Shown here: piece after piece, positions 13,356 to 24,500 of the stretch
Layout: the number at the start of each line of letters is the position of its first letter
How positions within the stretch are numbered: the first letter of the stretch is position 1
DNA from: Phoronis australis
Lineage: Eukaryota > Phoronida > Phoronidae
DNA length: 64,000 nt
Direction of reading: 5' to 3'
Assembly: GCA_002633005.1 (NCBI GenBank)
Contig: NMRA01000363.1
Span: 52,377-116,376 of the forward strand
Notes under the pieces: model-generated
What the model was told of the DNA's origin: nothing
The model's input: the letters and a program-made list of their open reading frames with translations, nothing else
The model's database searches: none
Program-made: the position numbers and the translations under genes

Positions 13356-13425
13356 CATGGTTGGCGCACCATAGGTGGCTGGGGGGTCTATAGCCTCCAC
13401 TTTTTTCAGTGCTGCGCCGCCCATG
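13356..13425. repeat. Palindromic dispersed repeat, copy 2
   Basis: A 70-bp relative of 2689-2805, sharing GGCGCACCATAG, CTATAGCC and TTTTTTCAGTGCTGCGCC in the same order. Its ends are near-complementary. Confidence 0.6.
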
Positions 13426-13549
13426 GTCAAGCTCGTTCTCTAAGTCTTCGTAACTTACAAAATCAGTACTATCCGCCATTACATGTATACTGTCAACTGA
13501 TCAACTTCTCCCACTGATGACATCACGTGGCGGTAAACCAAAAAAATAT

Positions 13550-13735
13550 TTCAGTTATTTTGCGCGGAGAAAATTTTTCGCCGTGGCGGAAAGGTTTTCT
13601 CCTTGGAAAATTTTTTTTCCGCGGAGCTCCGGCGAGAGTTTTTTTTTCCGTAGAGAAAGGTTTTCACGGCGGCGAAAATGTTTTCTCTGCGGCGGAAATA
13701 TTTTATCCGCTGAGAAAAATGATTTTTTTCGTAAT
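13550..13735. repeat. Array of imperfect TTTTCCGC/GCGGAGAAAA palindromes
   Basis: About six times in 185 bp the sequence alternates T-runs, a CCGC/GCGG core and A-runs, for example TTTTTCGCC, TTTTTTCCGCGGAGC, TTTTCTCTGCGGCGG and TTTTATCCGCTGAG. Long open frames occur here on both strands, but they reflect the low-complexity text rather than genes. Confidence 0.55.
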
Positions 13736-15683
13736 GTTATTTTTCCAATATCAGTTTTGGTTATGGGGATGCGCTCAAGTTTAATGCTCCGCCGTATGTT
13801 TATCAACCCTTACGAAATCTTGTACAAATGAATTGCCAGGGTTTTCATCTTAAGTGATGAGAAGGGAATTCACAACTAAATATACACTATTGCGTATTTG
13901 AAAAATCTCAGAAACAAAGTACTGATCATAAAACTATGATGGCCTTATTCTTTCACTTGTTTGTTCATGATTTAAATACGGCTATTTGGAAGTTGCTGAG
14001 AACAATGGCAGCATTTTATAGATAGAGGACAAGAAAATGGTATAAATAACTCAAATTGTATTCACTGTAAAAACATTTTCCTGTGTTTTTCCGAAAGGAG
14101 CATAACGTCAAAAACTGTAGTTTGCATCAATACAGCTCAACAAGTTCTTTTAGATAACAGCACGTTCTAGTCTTTTACCTGACTTTAGACTGATGTGATA
14201 AAAATAGCAGTTTTGGATTTAAAGAGGTATTAATTTTTTCAGAAATTTGAAAGTACGTCTGACGTCAGCTGCAGTTTCGAGGTCGGCGAATTCCCCCAGT
14301 CAGGCCGCGGTAAGTATAATTAAATTGCAGGCCCACAATGTGAACGCTTTTGCGTTATAAAGAAAGGTCGTCGCAGTGATTTGCCAGAAACGACGCATTG
14401 ATCGGGTATTTTCAGTTCTTCTTTGTTACAGACTTAGGATAGGGGGTTATTCTGTGTGTTCGAGCGCATTATAGTTTATGTGCATGAATGTTTAATCGAA
14501 CAATGATGTAGTTGGCTGTAGGTGACCCGAGCATGTCTGTAAGTTTGGGACGGGAACTCTCGAGTTTGAAGTTGTGTTATCAGTCATCTCAAACACAGGG
14601 GTCATCAAGTGCGAACTTGGAGTATAAACTTTCTTGGGCTAACCATAATATACAAGTGTTCCGGACGACCTCGGAACTTTTCGTAGCCGCAAGTTTTTCC
14701 TAGAAGCATCCAGAACACATCGGGTATTTTCGTAGCCTCAGATTTTCCCTTTGGGGTGGACGTTATCTGCGCATGTGCAGACTTAATCCTTATAGCACGT
14801 CATGTGGTTTTCATATGGAGAGTAATTGGTGTTATGACTGTTGTTCAAACATTCCCAGAAAGTGTTCACTTCCATGGGGAAATTTGAGGCTAGGGTGTTA
14901 CAAATGTCCTCGGTTGTGTTTCATGTCTGTCTCTGAGTGAACTCCAGCAAAGAGATGTGGCCAAGAGAGAGATAAAAATCATGGCTTCACCCTGTGAGTA
15001 ATATGAATAGGATATTCCTAGTTTCACCTCGGCAGAAGTGACGATATTCCCAGTCTTAAGTCTCCTTCTTGGTTTACTGTTACCCTGTAATCCTGTTATC
15101 ACCAGGATGAGCGCGCGCATCAATATACAGAAGTTAGTTGCGTACTAAATCCAGGCAGAAAACGTCCCGAATCAAATGACGGCAAATAAACTCGTTAATC
15201 AGCGGCAAACCCGCCTATTGATCAAAACTGAAACCTTCAGTGACTGGTCAAGCTGAACGAGAAACCAAGAAGTCGAGCTACCTGACAACGGAATAGTTGC
15301 ATGCTGCTGTTTAACGAGCAAAAACACTTTTTATAAATGATAATCACTTTAATTTGGCTTAACGTTGTGAAAAGTAAGTGTCGATTATTGCTTATTTTTG
15401 TTAGTGCTTTGATCAATCAGAGACAACGATTGGTAGAAAAACGTAGTCCGGTCATCACTGCTTACGATGCGCTTGAGGCTGGCACATTCGACGGCATTCG
15501 CCATTTTGCGAGTCAGGTGGTGTTTTGAATGAAATTTGCAAAAGTGCAGGTATGAAATAAAGAGAGATATAATCATAGCTCGTACTAAATTAGAACAAAA
15601 ATGTCAAAACAATGCAGTCTTTGACCTTGAACTTATAGATGCAGATAAGACCCCGTGCCAAAGCATTTCAAATTTGCTTTCAG
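13736..15683. other. Upstream region of the orphan gene, no coding exon identified
   Basis: No coding exon was recognised. A non-coding first exon of the 15688 gene may lie here, because a good splice acceptor (TTTGCTTTCAG) ends at 15683. The open frame 15337-15528 has no supporting motif. Confidence 0.45.
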
Positions 15684-15687
15684 TTTG

Positions 15688-16995
15688 ATGGCTCCACCAC
15701 CAGATGGCGCAATTCTCCCCACTTCCGTCCGCGGAATGAAAGTGGATCAAAGACCACCTAAAGCCAAACCGGTTTACCATCGAGTTGACGATGGTGATAC
15801 CGTTAATGCCGTCAACCACTTCGTTCTAGAAGCAGATGATAGCCGAGCAAAACACAAGCAAAACGTCATTCCGCGAACGTATCCACGCGCTGCAGGAAAG
15901 CAAAGTGAGACTACAAACATCACACGCGGACGCAACGCTGGTAGGGAACTCGACTGTGAAAAACTGGTGCAAAAATATAAACGAGACATGAGAAAAAGCA
16001 TTCATGAAATCAGCATTTCCCAAAGAGGTCTCATGGGATATTACGATTGCCTCCAGTATCAAAAAATTCGTCAAACAAAAGTACGAAATCTTGAGCCTGT
16101 TGTGCACAAAAAAATCATATTCAAAGAAAATATCTCACTTCCAGGGGAAAGACTCAGTTGCATAGGCAGCAACAGCACCAATGGGAACATCGACATCGAA
16201 AGACTGTCTGACACGCGGCAAGTTGACGACATGCTTAGACCTGCAAAAGAAGAAGTAGTATGCGAATTGATTGAAAAGAGGAAACCTGATATAACCTGTG
16301 GTAGGAAAATGTTGCCCACATCACGTGAAGAAAGACTTAGCACCAATAATGAAGTATCCATTGATAATATGACTGAAAAAAAGCAATCTGAAGAAGGCAG
16401 TGACAAGAGAGCAGAAGTGGACGAAAAGATATTCACAATTGAACCGGAAAAAATGGCAAAGTATCGAGAACGTCAGGAGAAAATTCGCAAGAGGCGATCG
16501 CTAGAGTTTACATTAATAGATTTAGTGAAGATGAGAAACCTGTCAGACTATACGAAGCTATTCAGTACAGTCGATAAACTGGCTACGCAGCAACTGCTGG
16601 AAGTAAAGCGAACAAAGCGATCATCAACCACTTCTATTGTTCCGGAAATAATGGTTTCAGGCGAAACCGTCCACGATCCCTGCCTTAACACACAATTAAA
16701 ATCGCCTGGTAGGAAACAATTGAACGTGCTTCCGGTTATCAAACGAAGCATTCATCGAAAAGATTCAAGTGGCAGTAGACGGTCTTCGTTCGAAGTTAAG
16801 GGACCCGTGTTTACGCAGGAGAACGCCTCGTCATCTCACATTGAACTACTGAACACGTACCGAAAGAGATTGGCTAAGATAGACATCTATCGGACGGAAG
16901 ACGAAGAGCAGCGCAGTTCCCGAACAGAAAACGGTGAAATCCTGGACTTAAAGGAATGCAAATATTTGCGAGTCAGCACACCACATTTTAAATGA
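15688..16995 (+). CDS. Orphan charged protein, 435 residues in one exon
   Basis: A long uninterrupted frame begins at the first in-frame ATG (15688) and ends at TGA 16993-16995. A pyrimidine-rich acceptor (TTTGCTTTCAG, ending 15683) lies four bases upstream of the ATG, suggesting an upstream non-coding exon. AATAAA at 17102-17107 follows the stop by about 110 bases. The protein opens MAPPPDGAILPTSV. It is rich in Lys, Arg, Glu and Ser and has no signal peptide or membrane segment. A basic, helix-prone stretch at roughly residues 260-320 includes EKMAKYRERQEKIRKRRS. I do not recognise the family. The composition suggests a soluble, partly disordered cytoplasmic, nuclear or cytoskeletal protein. 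It could be an intron-poor native gene or an old retrocopy of an unknown parent; the intact frame argues against a dead copy. Confidence 0.75.
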   Translation: MAPPPDGAILPTSVRGMKVDQRPPKAKPVYHRVDDGDTVNAVNHFVLEADDSRAKHKQNVIPRTYPRAAGKQSETTNITRGRNAGRELDCEKLVQKYKRDMRKSIHEISISQRGLMGYYDCLQYQKIRQTKVRNLEPVVHKKIIFKENISLPGERLSCIGSNSTNGNIDIERLSDTRQVDDMLRPAKEEVVCELIEKRKPDITCGRKMLPTSREERLSTNNEVSIDNMTEKKQSEEGSDKRAEVDEKIFTIEPEKMAKYRERQEKIRKRRSLEFTLIDLVKMRNLSDYTKLFSTVDKLATQQLLEVKRTKRSSTTSIVPEIMVSGETVHDPCLNTQLKSPGRKQLNVLPVIKRSIHRKDSSGSRRSSFEVKGPVFTQENASSSHIELLNTYRKRLAKIDIYRTEDEEQRSSRTENGEILDLKECKYLRVSTPHFK

Positions 16996-17101
16996 TCTAT
17001 GCCTAATTTGACTTGGTTATGTGGAAGAGTTCAATGGACAACGAAATACCTGTCGAGATGTTTGATGGCCAGTCTTTGCTTATCCAAATATTTAGGAGGC
17101 A

Positions 17102-17107
17102 AATAAA
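17102..17107 (+). promoter_or_regulatory. Polyadenylation signal of the orphan gene
   Basis: Canonical AATAAA about 110 bases after the stop codon at 16995, on the same strand. Confidence 0.5.
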
Positions 17108-18343
17108 TTAACAGCACAGTCACGTAGCTACAATATCCCACTATTTAAGCAAAATCAATGATTGTAAAGTCGTGTGGTCTAGAGATAAAACATTCTGACA
17201 ACTGGTGATGGTCTAGCTTGGTCGTTGTTAGTGACCACTGAGTGAACAATCGTAAAGACTGAGAACGTATCGTCTAAGCTAAAACGAACGACAACCGTAA
17301 AATTGCTCTTCAAACTTTTAAAAGCAAAGGGTTAGCTTACTATTGGAAAGAATCGAGGTACTCTCCTGTGTTAACAGGATTGTAGGTAACTTACCCTTTA
17401 AAAATTCTGCTCAACTCATAGTCAACCCAACCAGGACAAACATTGTTAAGGTCAATAACAGTTTTATCAGAGCCCTGTCTAAGTTATAAGACGTCTGGGA
17501 GCTCTGAAAATCTGAGTTGATCAGCCTGCTCTCGGTTGCTACAATCTCCACCTCCTATTGCAGGCTACATGTACGTCTTACTTCTCAGTCGGTGTTCAAT
17601 GACACAACTGTGACGGCTGCCTTCTGGAATTGGACTTGCCCACCACAAACGGTAGAGAACGTAGCAACGGGGTGGAAAAGAAAATGCCAAACGTAATTAG
17701 ACCTTGGCCCTGAACAGGATTTAGAGGGTTTACTTTATGTAATTTGAACACAAAACTCTGTTGGAACACGCATCCACTTACGTTACAGCACAGGATGTGA
17801 AATCGCCTGCAGACCCCTTTAGGGAATAGGTTATTCGACATTTACCAGTTGATGCTAATGAAAACGACCCCTCTGAACAGAATGAGAGCACACATGTAGT
17901 CTAACAGCATGTGAACTTAAGATCCAAAACGTCATTAGTAACTAATTAGGGCTAAAAGCTCGCAAAACACGTCCTGAACGGAAACGATGCCAGTTTATGG
18001 GTAAACCGATCTTACCGAAAATATCGCTTTTTGTAAGATGCACAAGCAAGTTTAGTTTGCACTTCATGCAGAGGAAGTATTTTCACCGTTCATCCATTTC
18101 CGAGTCAACATACTGGTCAAGATGTTAAATTTTACGGCAAGGAAATTCCTAGTTTTGACCGAAGAGAACTTAATACTTGGTACCAAATTAACAGCAAGAT
18201 AAACCCTCTGAATGTCATGAATTTTTGCTGTCCACGTGGTCACACCACTACACTTGGCTAGCAAGATTGCAAACTGATTGAGGATAGTACGGCGAGGCTA
18301 CTGGATAAAGACAAGAAACGAATGAAACTAGGGGATTTCTTGT
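17108..18343. other. Intergenic, no gene seen
   Basis: No motif-bearing frame or repeat was recognised. Confidence 0.5.
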
Positions 18344-18470
18344 GGCATATATTGTCGCACTCCAGATATATCGTCTCAGGGCGACAATATATGCCGACTG
18401 GGGAAATGCATGCCGTGAACATCGACATATATTGTTGTCGGTCGACAATTTGTGTCAAGAGCGACAATAT
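18344..18470. repeat. Tandem hairpins built on CGACAATATATG
   Basis: A perfect 15-bp inverted pair, GGCATATATTGTCGC (18344-18358) and GCGACAATATATGCC (18381-18395), encloses a 22-base loop. It is followed by further inverted relatives (GACATATATTGTTGTCG, GTCGACAATTTGTGTC, GAGCGACAATATCG). This may be a foldback array or the debris of an element whose ends are this motif. Confidence 0.55.
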
Positions 18471-19345
18471 CGATCCAACACTTCCGTCAAATTATTATTA
18501 CTTTGAGTAGTTAATTTTACAGCATGAAGCCATCTAATCAATTTTGTTTCAGCCTGGCTGGAGGGCTGCTGAGTGTAACAACTTCAGGCAAGTACATGTA
18601 GCGCAGAAATGTTTTGATTCTATAAAAAGTCATACTGTAGGTTGTTTTATAGGTTAATGGTTAATAATGTATTCAGTTAAAGGCGTGGGCGTGCATTGTA
18701 TGATTGGTATAATCAACTACAAGTTGTTGCTCATACAATGAAAGTAATTAAAGGTACAAGTCAGGGTAAGGTATTTACATTGTTGCATTGAAGTGCTCTC
18801 TGTGCAATAATTTTAGAATTCAAATTTTTTAACAAAATACATGAACGACTGCTCGTTGAAACAAGTAGGAATGAACATTTACATTCCGAGCTAACTTGTC
18901 CTCATTAGATCTAGCAAATTGTGCTACAGAACATAAAATATAAGTGACAGTTTTTAACATTTATGGCCGCCAACGAGTTTTCAACACCCCGTTGGAAACC
19001 GTTGTTTTCACAAAATTCGTTCGAAAACAGCATTTGTGATAACTAGGTCGCACTGTTCGTGACCTCTGCAAACAAGGGAATTGAAGTATAATCTTCACTG
19101 GTTTGAATTGAAAAAAGACTTGCGCTCAAATATTGCCTTTCGGGTGATGGGCTGTGTACCATCAACATAGGCAAACTTCAAACTTCAATGAACACCGAAA
19201 AATCTTTACCAAACTCTCCAATATTCAGCATAATGAATCTACAAGCCAATCTTTTTCTCACTAGCTATCGGCAAATTGCAAAGTTGTCTCCCCTAGATCA
19301 AAATTTTTCGGAAACCGCCTTCTTGTGTGTATTTCTGCGGGGGAA

Positions 19346-19860
19346 TAGACTCTATTCACGCGGCGGACATTAAAATCCAAAGCGAGGCTCACTGCGATAA
19401 ACAAAGCGGAAATTTACATTGCGTGAGTTAAATGGCCGGTCTTTGGAGTCCAACCTGAATATTAAATCTTAAAAAATGTGTCAATAATTAACCCCAGAGA
19501 TGTAGAAAAATACAGTTAAAGAACAAGTCAATGCATCAAAGAGTTGTCTGACGAAAGGATATAAGTTTTTATTCCGGAAACTAGGTTCGAAACATGAAAA
19601 GTAAACATGATCAAATTGCGGCGATCGTAGTGTTACGGATTAGGTATCATGCTGAATGCAGGGTTACGTTTCTTCTAATAAATTCTTGATAAAAATGCTT
19701 TCTACACGAACATCGTCCTTAGGGATTGTAAAACAGAGTGTCCGTATTTTTTCTAGCTGTTCGAGCAACGCGGAGTACAATTACGCGGATAAGCCACCAG
19801 AGCTATCGTAGCGAGCCTCGTTTTGGAACGCGCCTCCTGTCGGCGTGAATAGGGTCTATA
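19346..19860 (+). mobile_element. Inverted-repeat transposon family T1, short internally deleted copy
   Basis: The ends are TAGACTCTATTCACGCGG and its rough complement GGCGTGAATAGGGTCTATA. Next to each end is a GAGGCTC(G/A)CT block. The 515-bp copy aligns, reversed, with both ends and flanking interior of 39929-41261, but lacks about 800 bp of that copy's middle. No transposase frame is present, so it is non-autonomous. Confidence 0.75.
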
Positions 19861-21596
19861 GTTAGCTGCTTGATGTGCATGCGCACTGCCTATGTCAGAT
19901 ATTGTCTGGCGTTGCGTAGGTGGAGAGCCCGGGCCCCCTGCCCCTCCCTAAATCTGCCATTGCGATAAAACAAAAACTTTATTTAAAAACGTCAACGATT
20001 ATAAGGATTTTATTTTTTAAAGTTGGATAACGATCACCATCTAATACGTTTTAGCACCTGTTTTACAAAACGAGTAGGGGAACGATTTCCAACTGTTTTA
20101 TGTGCCGCTCACACACAAACCTTCTGGAACGAGTTGTCGCTAGGTTTAAGGGCTGTATGGATGCTATTTCAACTAGCGCAACTTGCCCCTCTTGTAACAG
20201 CTTATTGCACTTTATCGAGGTAGGGTAACTTGTTCTAGGGTATTTTGCGCCACGTTTAATCGGTGTGCGACCGCAAACGTGGGGCAAGGTGAATATAATT
20301 ATCAGCTGCGGTTACATAACAGACAAGTCTTTTTTGTGCCCCGTATTCGCATCAGATGTTGATTGTCATGCGTAGAGCGATAATTAACTTCCGCTTGTAC
20401 CTGTCATCGGATGTGTGTGTGTGTCGACCCGGCATCCACTTAAAAGTGCGGTAAGCTTCACTAGTGCGTGATGCTTTTGGGTACATGTAGGCTATGCTTG
20501 CGGACTGAACTTATAACCTGTAGATTTGTTGAAACTCTGCACATCAATTTCTGTCACTGATTTTAATAACGGACATCAGACTCTGATCTGACAACATCCT
20601 GAAACCAAGTTATTGAGAATGACTTTAGAGTAATGTTTTTCAGACTAACACAAGTTCAGCGGATTGTTAAATAAGCACAGTCATAATGATTTACAGTGTG
20701 CTCTCAACATGGATAACGTTCCGCCCATAATTAATAGGGCAGTTTATCCGCAAACTGCTTAATTCTCTCCGTCGCAGCCAACTGGCCATTTACATACCTA
20801 TCACATGATATTTCGGTTGTTTGGAGACGGTCGCTTTAAAGTATAATGTGCACCAGTAAATATACCAGTAGTCAAAAATAAGTCATTCTTATCAAAAATT
20901 GCCGCATTTTACAACCAAGGAGGGCACCCAGGTATAAACCATTTGCTTGGTGTCATTTTAACCCTGATCAAACAAAACGTGGTTTTAGACTGTTAAACCT
21001 CCACCTTGCCGCTTGTTAGCTGTAACATAATAAGGCGATCAAAACTAATAAGTAAACATGTCGACACAACGCCGTTCTTGAACGGTTCATTGATTTTGGC
21101 AATGACGACATGCACAAAAAAGCTGCTGATTCGTCTTCACAATAGGATGATGGCCAGCCTGTCTCCGTTAACAAAGACAGATTCGCTCAGATAACGCTCA
21201 TTGAGAGTCAATGTTCTATTGATAGAGTGCGACCTACACTCCTTTGTTCAGTAGAGGCCACACTCACAAGGGATACAAGTTCCATGTATGTTGCGTGGCG
21301 ATTTCTCGCAAAAACCTAGGAACCACTGGTTCCTAGCAAAAACTGATATTGTGTCTTTCGCAAGAAACTTCATCTACAGAGCCGTCAAAGTGCAAGTGTC
21401 AGGCCACATGCAAATGTAGCTCTGTTTTTTTGTTTGTCGCTAAAATTCATATTTGCTAGTGAAGTACGTACCTGACACGGTCGTAGAAATTCAACGTACG
21501 GGATAACAGGCGGCAGCAGAGAGTGCATGTTTCACCACAGACGGTCGATCTTGAACAGTGTTGGTTGAGCAGTAAATAGTCGTGTTCAGTATCGAT
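19861..21596. other. Transporter upstream region
   Basis: This is the likely location of the SLC22-type promoter and 5' UTR. A short (GT)n run lies near 20410. No TATA box or other element stands out. Confidence 0.4.
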
Positions 21597-24500
21597 ATGC
21601 CCCGTCCCGTCGATAACCAGAGCCGACCTTTTGAGATGACGCCAGTCACTGGTGGTGCAGAAAGCGGGCTGTTCCCGGAAACAAAAGGGTGTGGCGAGTC
21701 AGAAAGGTTTGAAACCGTACTCGATGAAATAGGAAGCTGTGGCGTGTTTCAGAAGTTATTATGTATTCTCATTAATTTGTCAGATGCCACGTGCGCCTTT
21801 GGCCTGACGATTATGATTGTCGCAGGGGCCACGCCCTCCTGGCAGTGTGGTGTGAACGGCAATGCTACATATAATGCCGTCCCTAATGCAACAAACATCA
21901 GTTCACAGTATTGTCCTACAGACGGCAGTCTTTGTTCAAATCTGACCTTCGATGATGAATTCACGTCTATCATTTCTGAGGTGAGTTACAAATCTACTAC
22001 TGTGATGCGGCTATAGCTAATCGTGCATTTAGAGTGAGGTCCGTAGGATTGTAAATATTGTAGAGGGGTAAATTAAAAACTAATATATCTTTCCTAAAAT
22101 GTTGCCCTGGTGGGACCAATTTTCAGATTGACTTGCGTTCTTCCGGGGAAAATTTCACGAATCTAAGTCAAAATACACAACGGAAACGCAAATTTGCTTG
22201 AAGTTGTATTTCAGGTTAGCAAACGTTATCTAGTGCACTTTGCAATTCAGAGTCAGATGATGAAGATTAACTCAATTTTCACCCTGCATCGAAGTTCAGT
22301 TTAGAACATCATAATTTTTCAAGATTAGCTTTTTATTTAAACGAAACCGTCTATATAATCAATCCATCTTCGTAAGTGTATCAACATGTACAGTACACGA
22401 AAAACCAATGATCGCTTGCAAGTCATTAAACAAGAATAAATGTATTTTACATAAGGGGCCGTCACGTGGCAACATTATTAAGAAGTGTTAAAGGCANCAC
22501 ACATCTCGTAACCTTTCAATTAACTGCAGGGTTTCAATTACTCGGATGCGAGATTTCTAGCTGTAAAGAATTTTAGGCTATTCCCGAAGGGATGGGCGCT
22601 TCTCAGATATGAGCAATTCTTATTCAATGCATATTGAAGCCAGGCTGATCAGACGCTCTTATGACATGAACAATCTGAATTTTTTTTTCTTAGGAAGGCT
22701 AAATTTTGTTCTGCCAGAAACAGCACGACATCGATTCGTTCAGGTTTTCCATCTTTCTTTTTCATCAGATAAGTGTGTTAAACTTTGAGGTTCAGGTATT
22801 CCCTCATGCATACTATAGGCCTAAGTGTATGACTCGGACTCTTGGTCAAGTGTTCGTGGTTTCAACATTCTCCTTGGTAAGCTATGACATGAATTGACAA
22901 CGTATCCTTTGAAAACAAAAATACAAAAAAACTGTAACATGTTAATTCTGAAGAGTTCAACCACCGTTTCCCCTTCGCCTATTCTCCGTTTTGTGGAAAC
23001 TTCCTTAATCCACTGTTTGGAAAAGGATGTCACTTCCTTCTCAGGAAATGGATCACCTGTAAGTTGATGTCTTTCTGGATCATACTGTAATATTGTCATC
23101 GTCAAGTAATCTCCTGGAAGGTGGTTTCTTTGCTAAAATCGTTCTCTTCATCCGAATCATCGCCGTCACCATCCTACCATCCAGACAATGAGACAATGGA
23201 GGGACAGTATCATGTCCTGACTGAATTGATCCCATACCAAAAGAGGTCACCGCTGTATCCACACCAACATTTTCTTCAACTTCTTCTGCTTCTCTTTCTT
23301 GCTTGCTTGCTTGCTTAGTTTTATCCAAGCATCCAGTGCGTATTTTGTGTGGATACTTCGTCTCTGCTCCACGTCATTGTACTTTCTTCATCCAAAGAAA
23401 ATAAAAATTTTCCCTTACTGTGCATAACTTCTCAATATTTAACAAGTTGTTTAGTCAACACTGGCGTGCACGCGCCGTGTACTCTTATAGTAATGGCTTG
23501 TTAACTTCGTCATGCGTATTAGGTTGACCCGTTTTCTTGAAGCGGGTCACTAACAACGAAAGCGTTGAGATGTTAACTTTTGCTCTACGTTCAGAAACTG
23601 AGAAATGAATACGTCGCCATGCATGTAGGAGTGAATGTGTCGTTTATGGTAAGGAGTAAACTGGATAAGGTAAAGAAGATTTAATTCGGACACCTTTGTA
23701 AGTTAAATTAACTTACCACGGACAAAATACAATTCTGAAGTGGTGAAATACAACGTTGCACGAAAGCGTACAAATGTACATGCATCATTGCTTCCCGGGT
23801 TTTATGTGTCCCGGTTTTTACGTTATAGTCCAGGCGTTAAGTGGGCGAGTGGGCAACGTTTATCTACAATCGCCATTTTAGGTCCACTTGACAATTTTGA
23901 GGTGTTTTTCGATCCTGATATAGGGCAAAAAATGACTGATTTGCATGCACAATTATGTCAAAATTTGACCTAATAGCGTAAATTACACACAGTCATGTCT
24001 CTGGAACCACTCGACAGAATCTCAGGATATTTGTATCAATTCTTATGTTCATGAGAGCGCCTAATTAATGTTTGACACTTTCAAGGTCATTCTAGGTCAA
24101 AGTCACGTGACGGTTTCCGGAAAACCGCTATTTTTACACAAAAAAGTAAATAACAGTCAGAAAAGGCCCATACATGAGCAGATTATATAAGAAATATCCA
24201 TACTTTGCCCAAATGATAATTTGAGTTCAGAACACTCATGAGTAACTTAAGTTTGGGGTTGCCTGATTCGCCAATAAACGAAATATTTTTATGATATGGT
24301 CCATGCGCATTACAAACGGAGCAGTTGTCAATCGATTTTTTTAGTGGTTTGGAAAGTTATGCACATTTTGAGAATGAAATTTGTGCTTCTACAACGAAGT
24401 TGAGACAAAATTCAACAACTAAATATTTATTCATAGCGAGTGAATGCCCCCATATGTGGGTGCCCGGGGCCGTGCCCCCCCCGCCCCTTCTGCACGCTAT

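Noticed and set aside
13517-13831. Overlapping frames of 83-104 codons on both strands
   Set aside because: They arise from low-complexity palindromic text rich in Phe/Lys codons and have no family resemblance.
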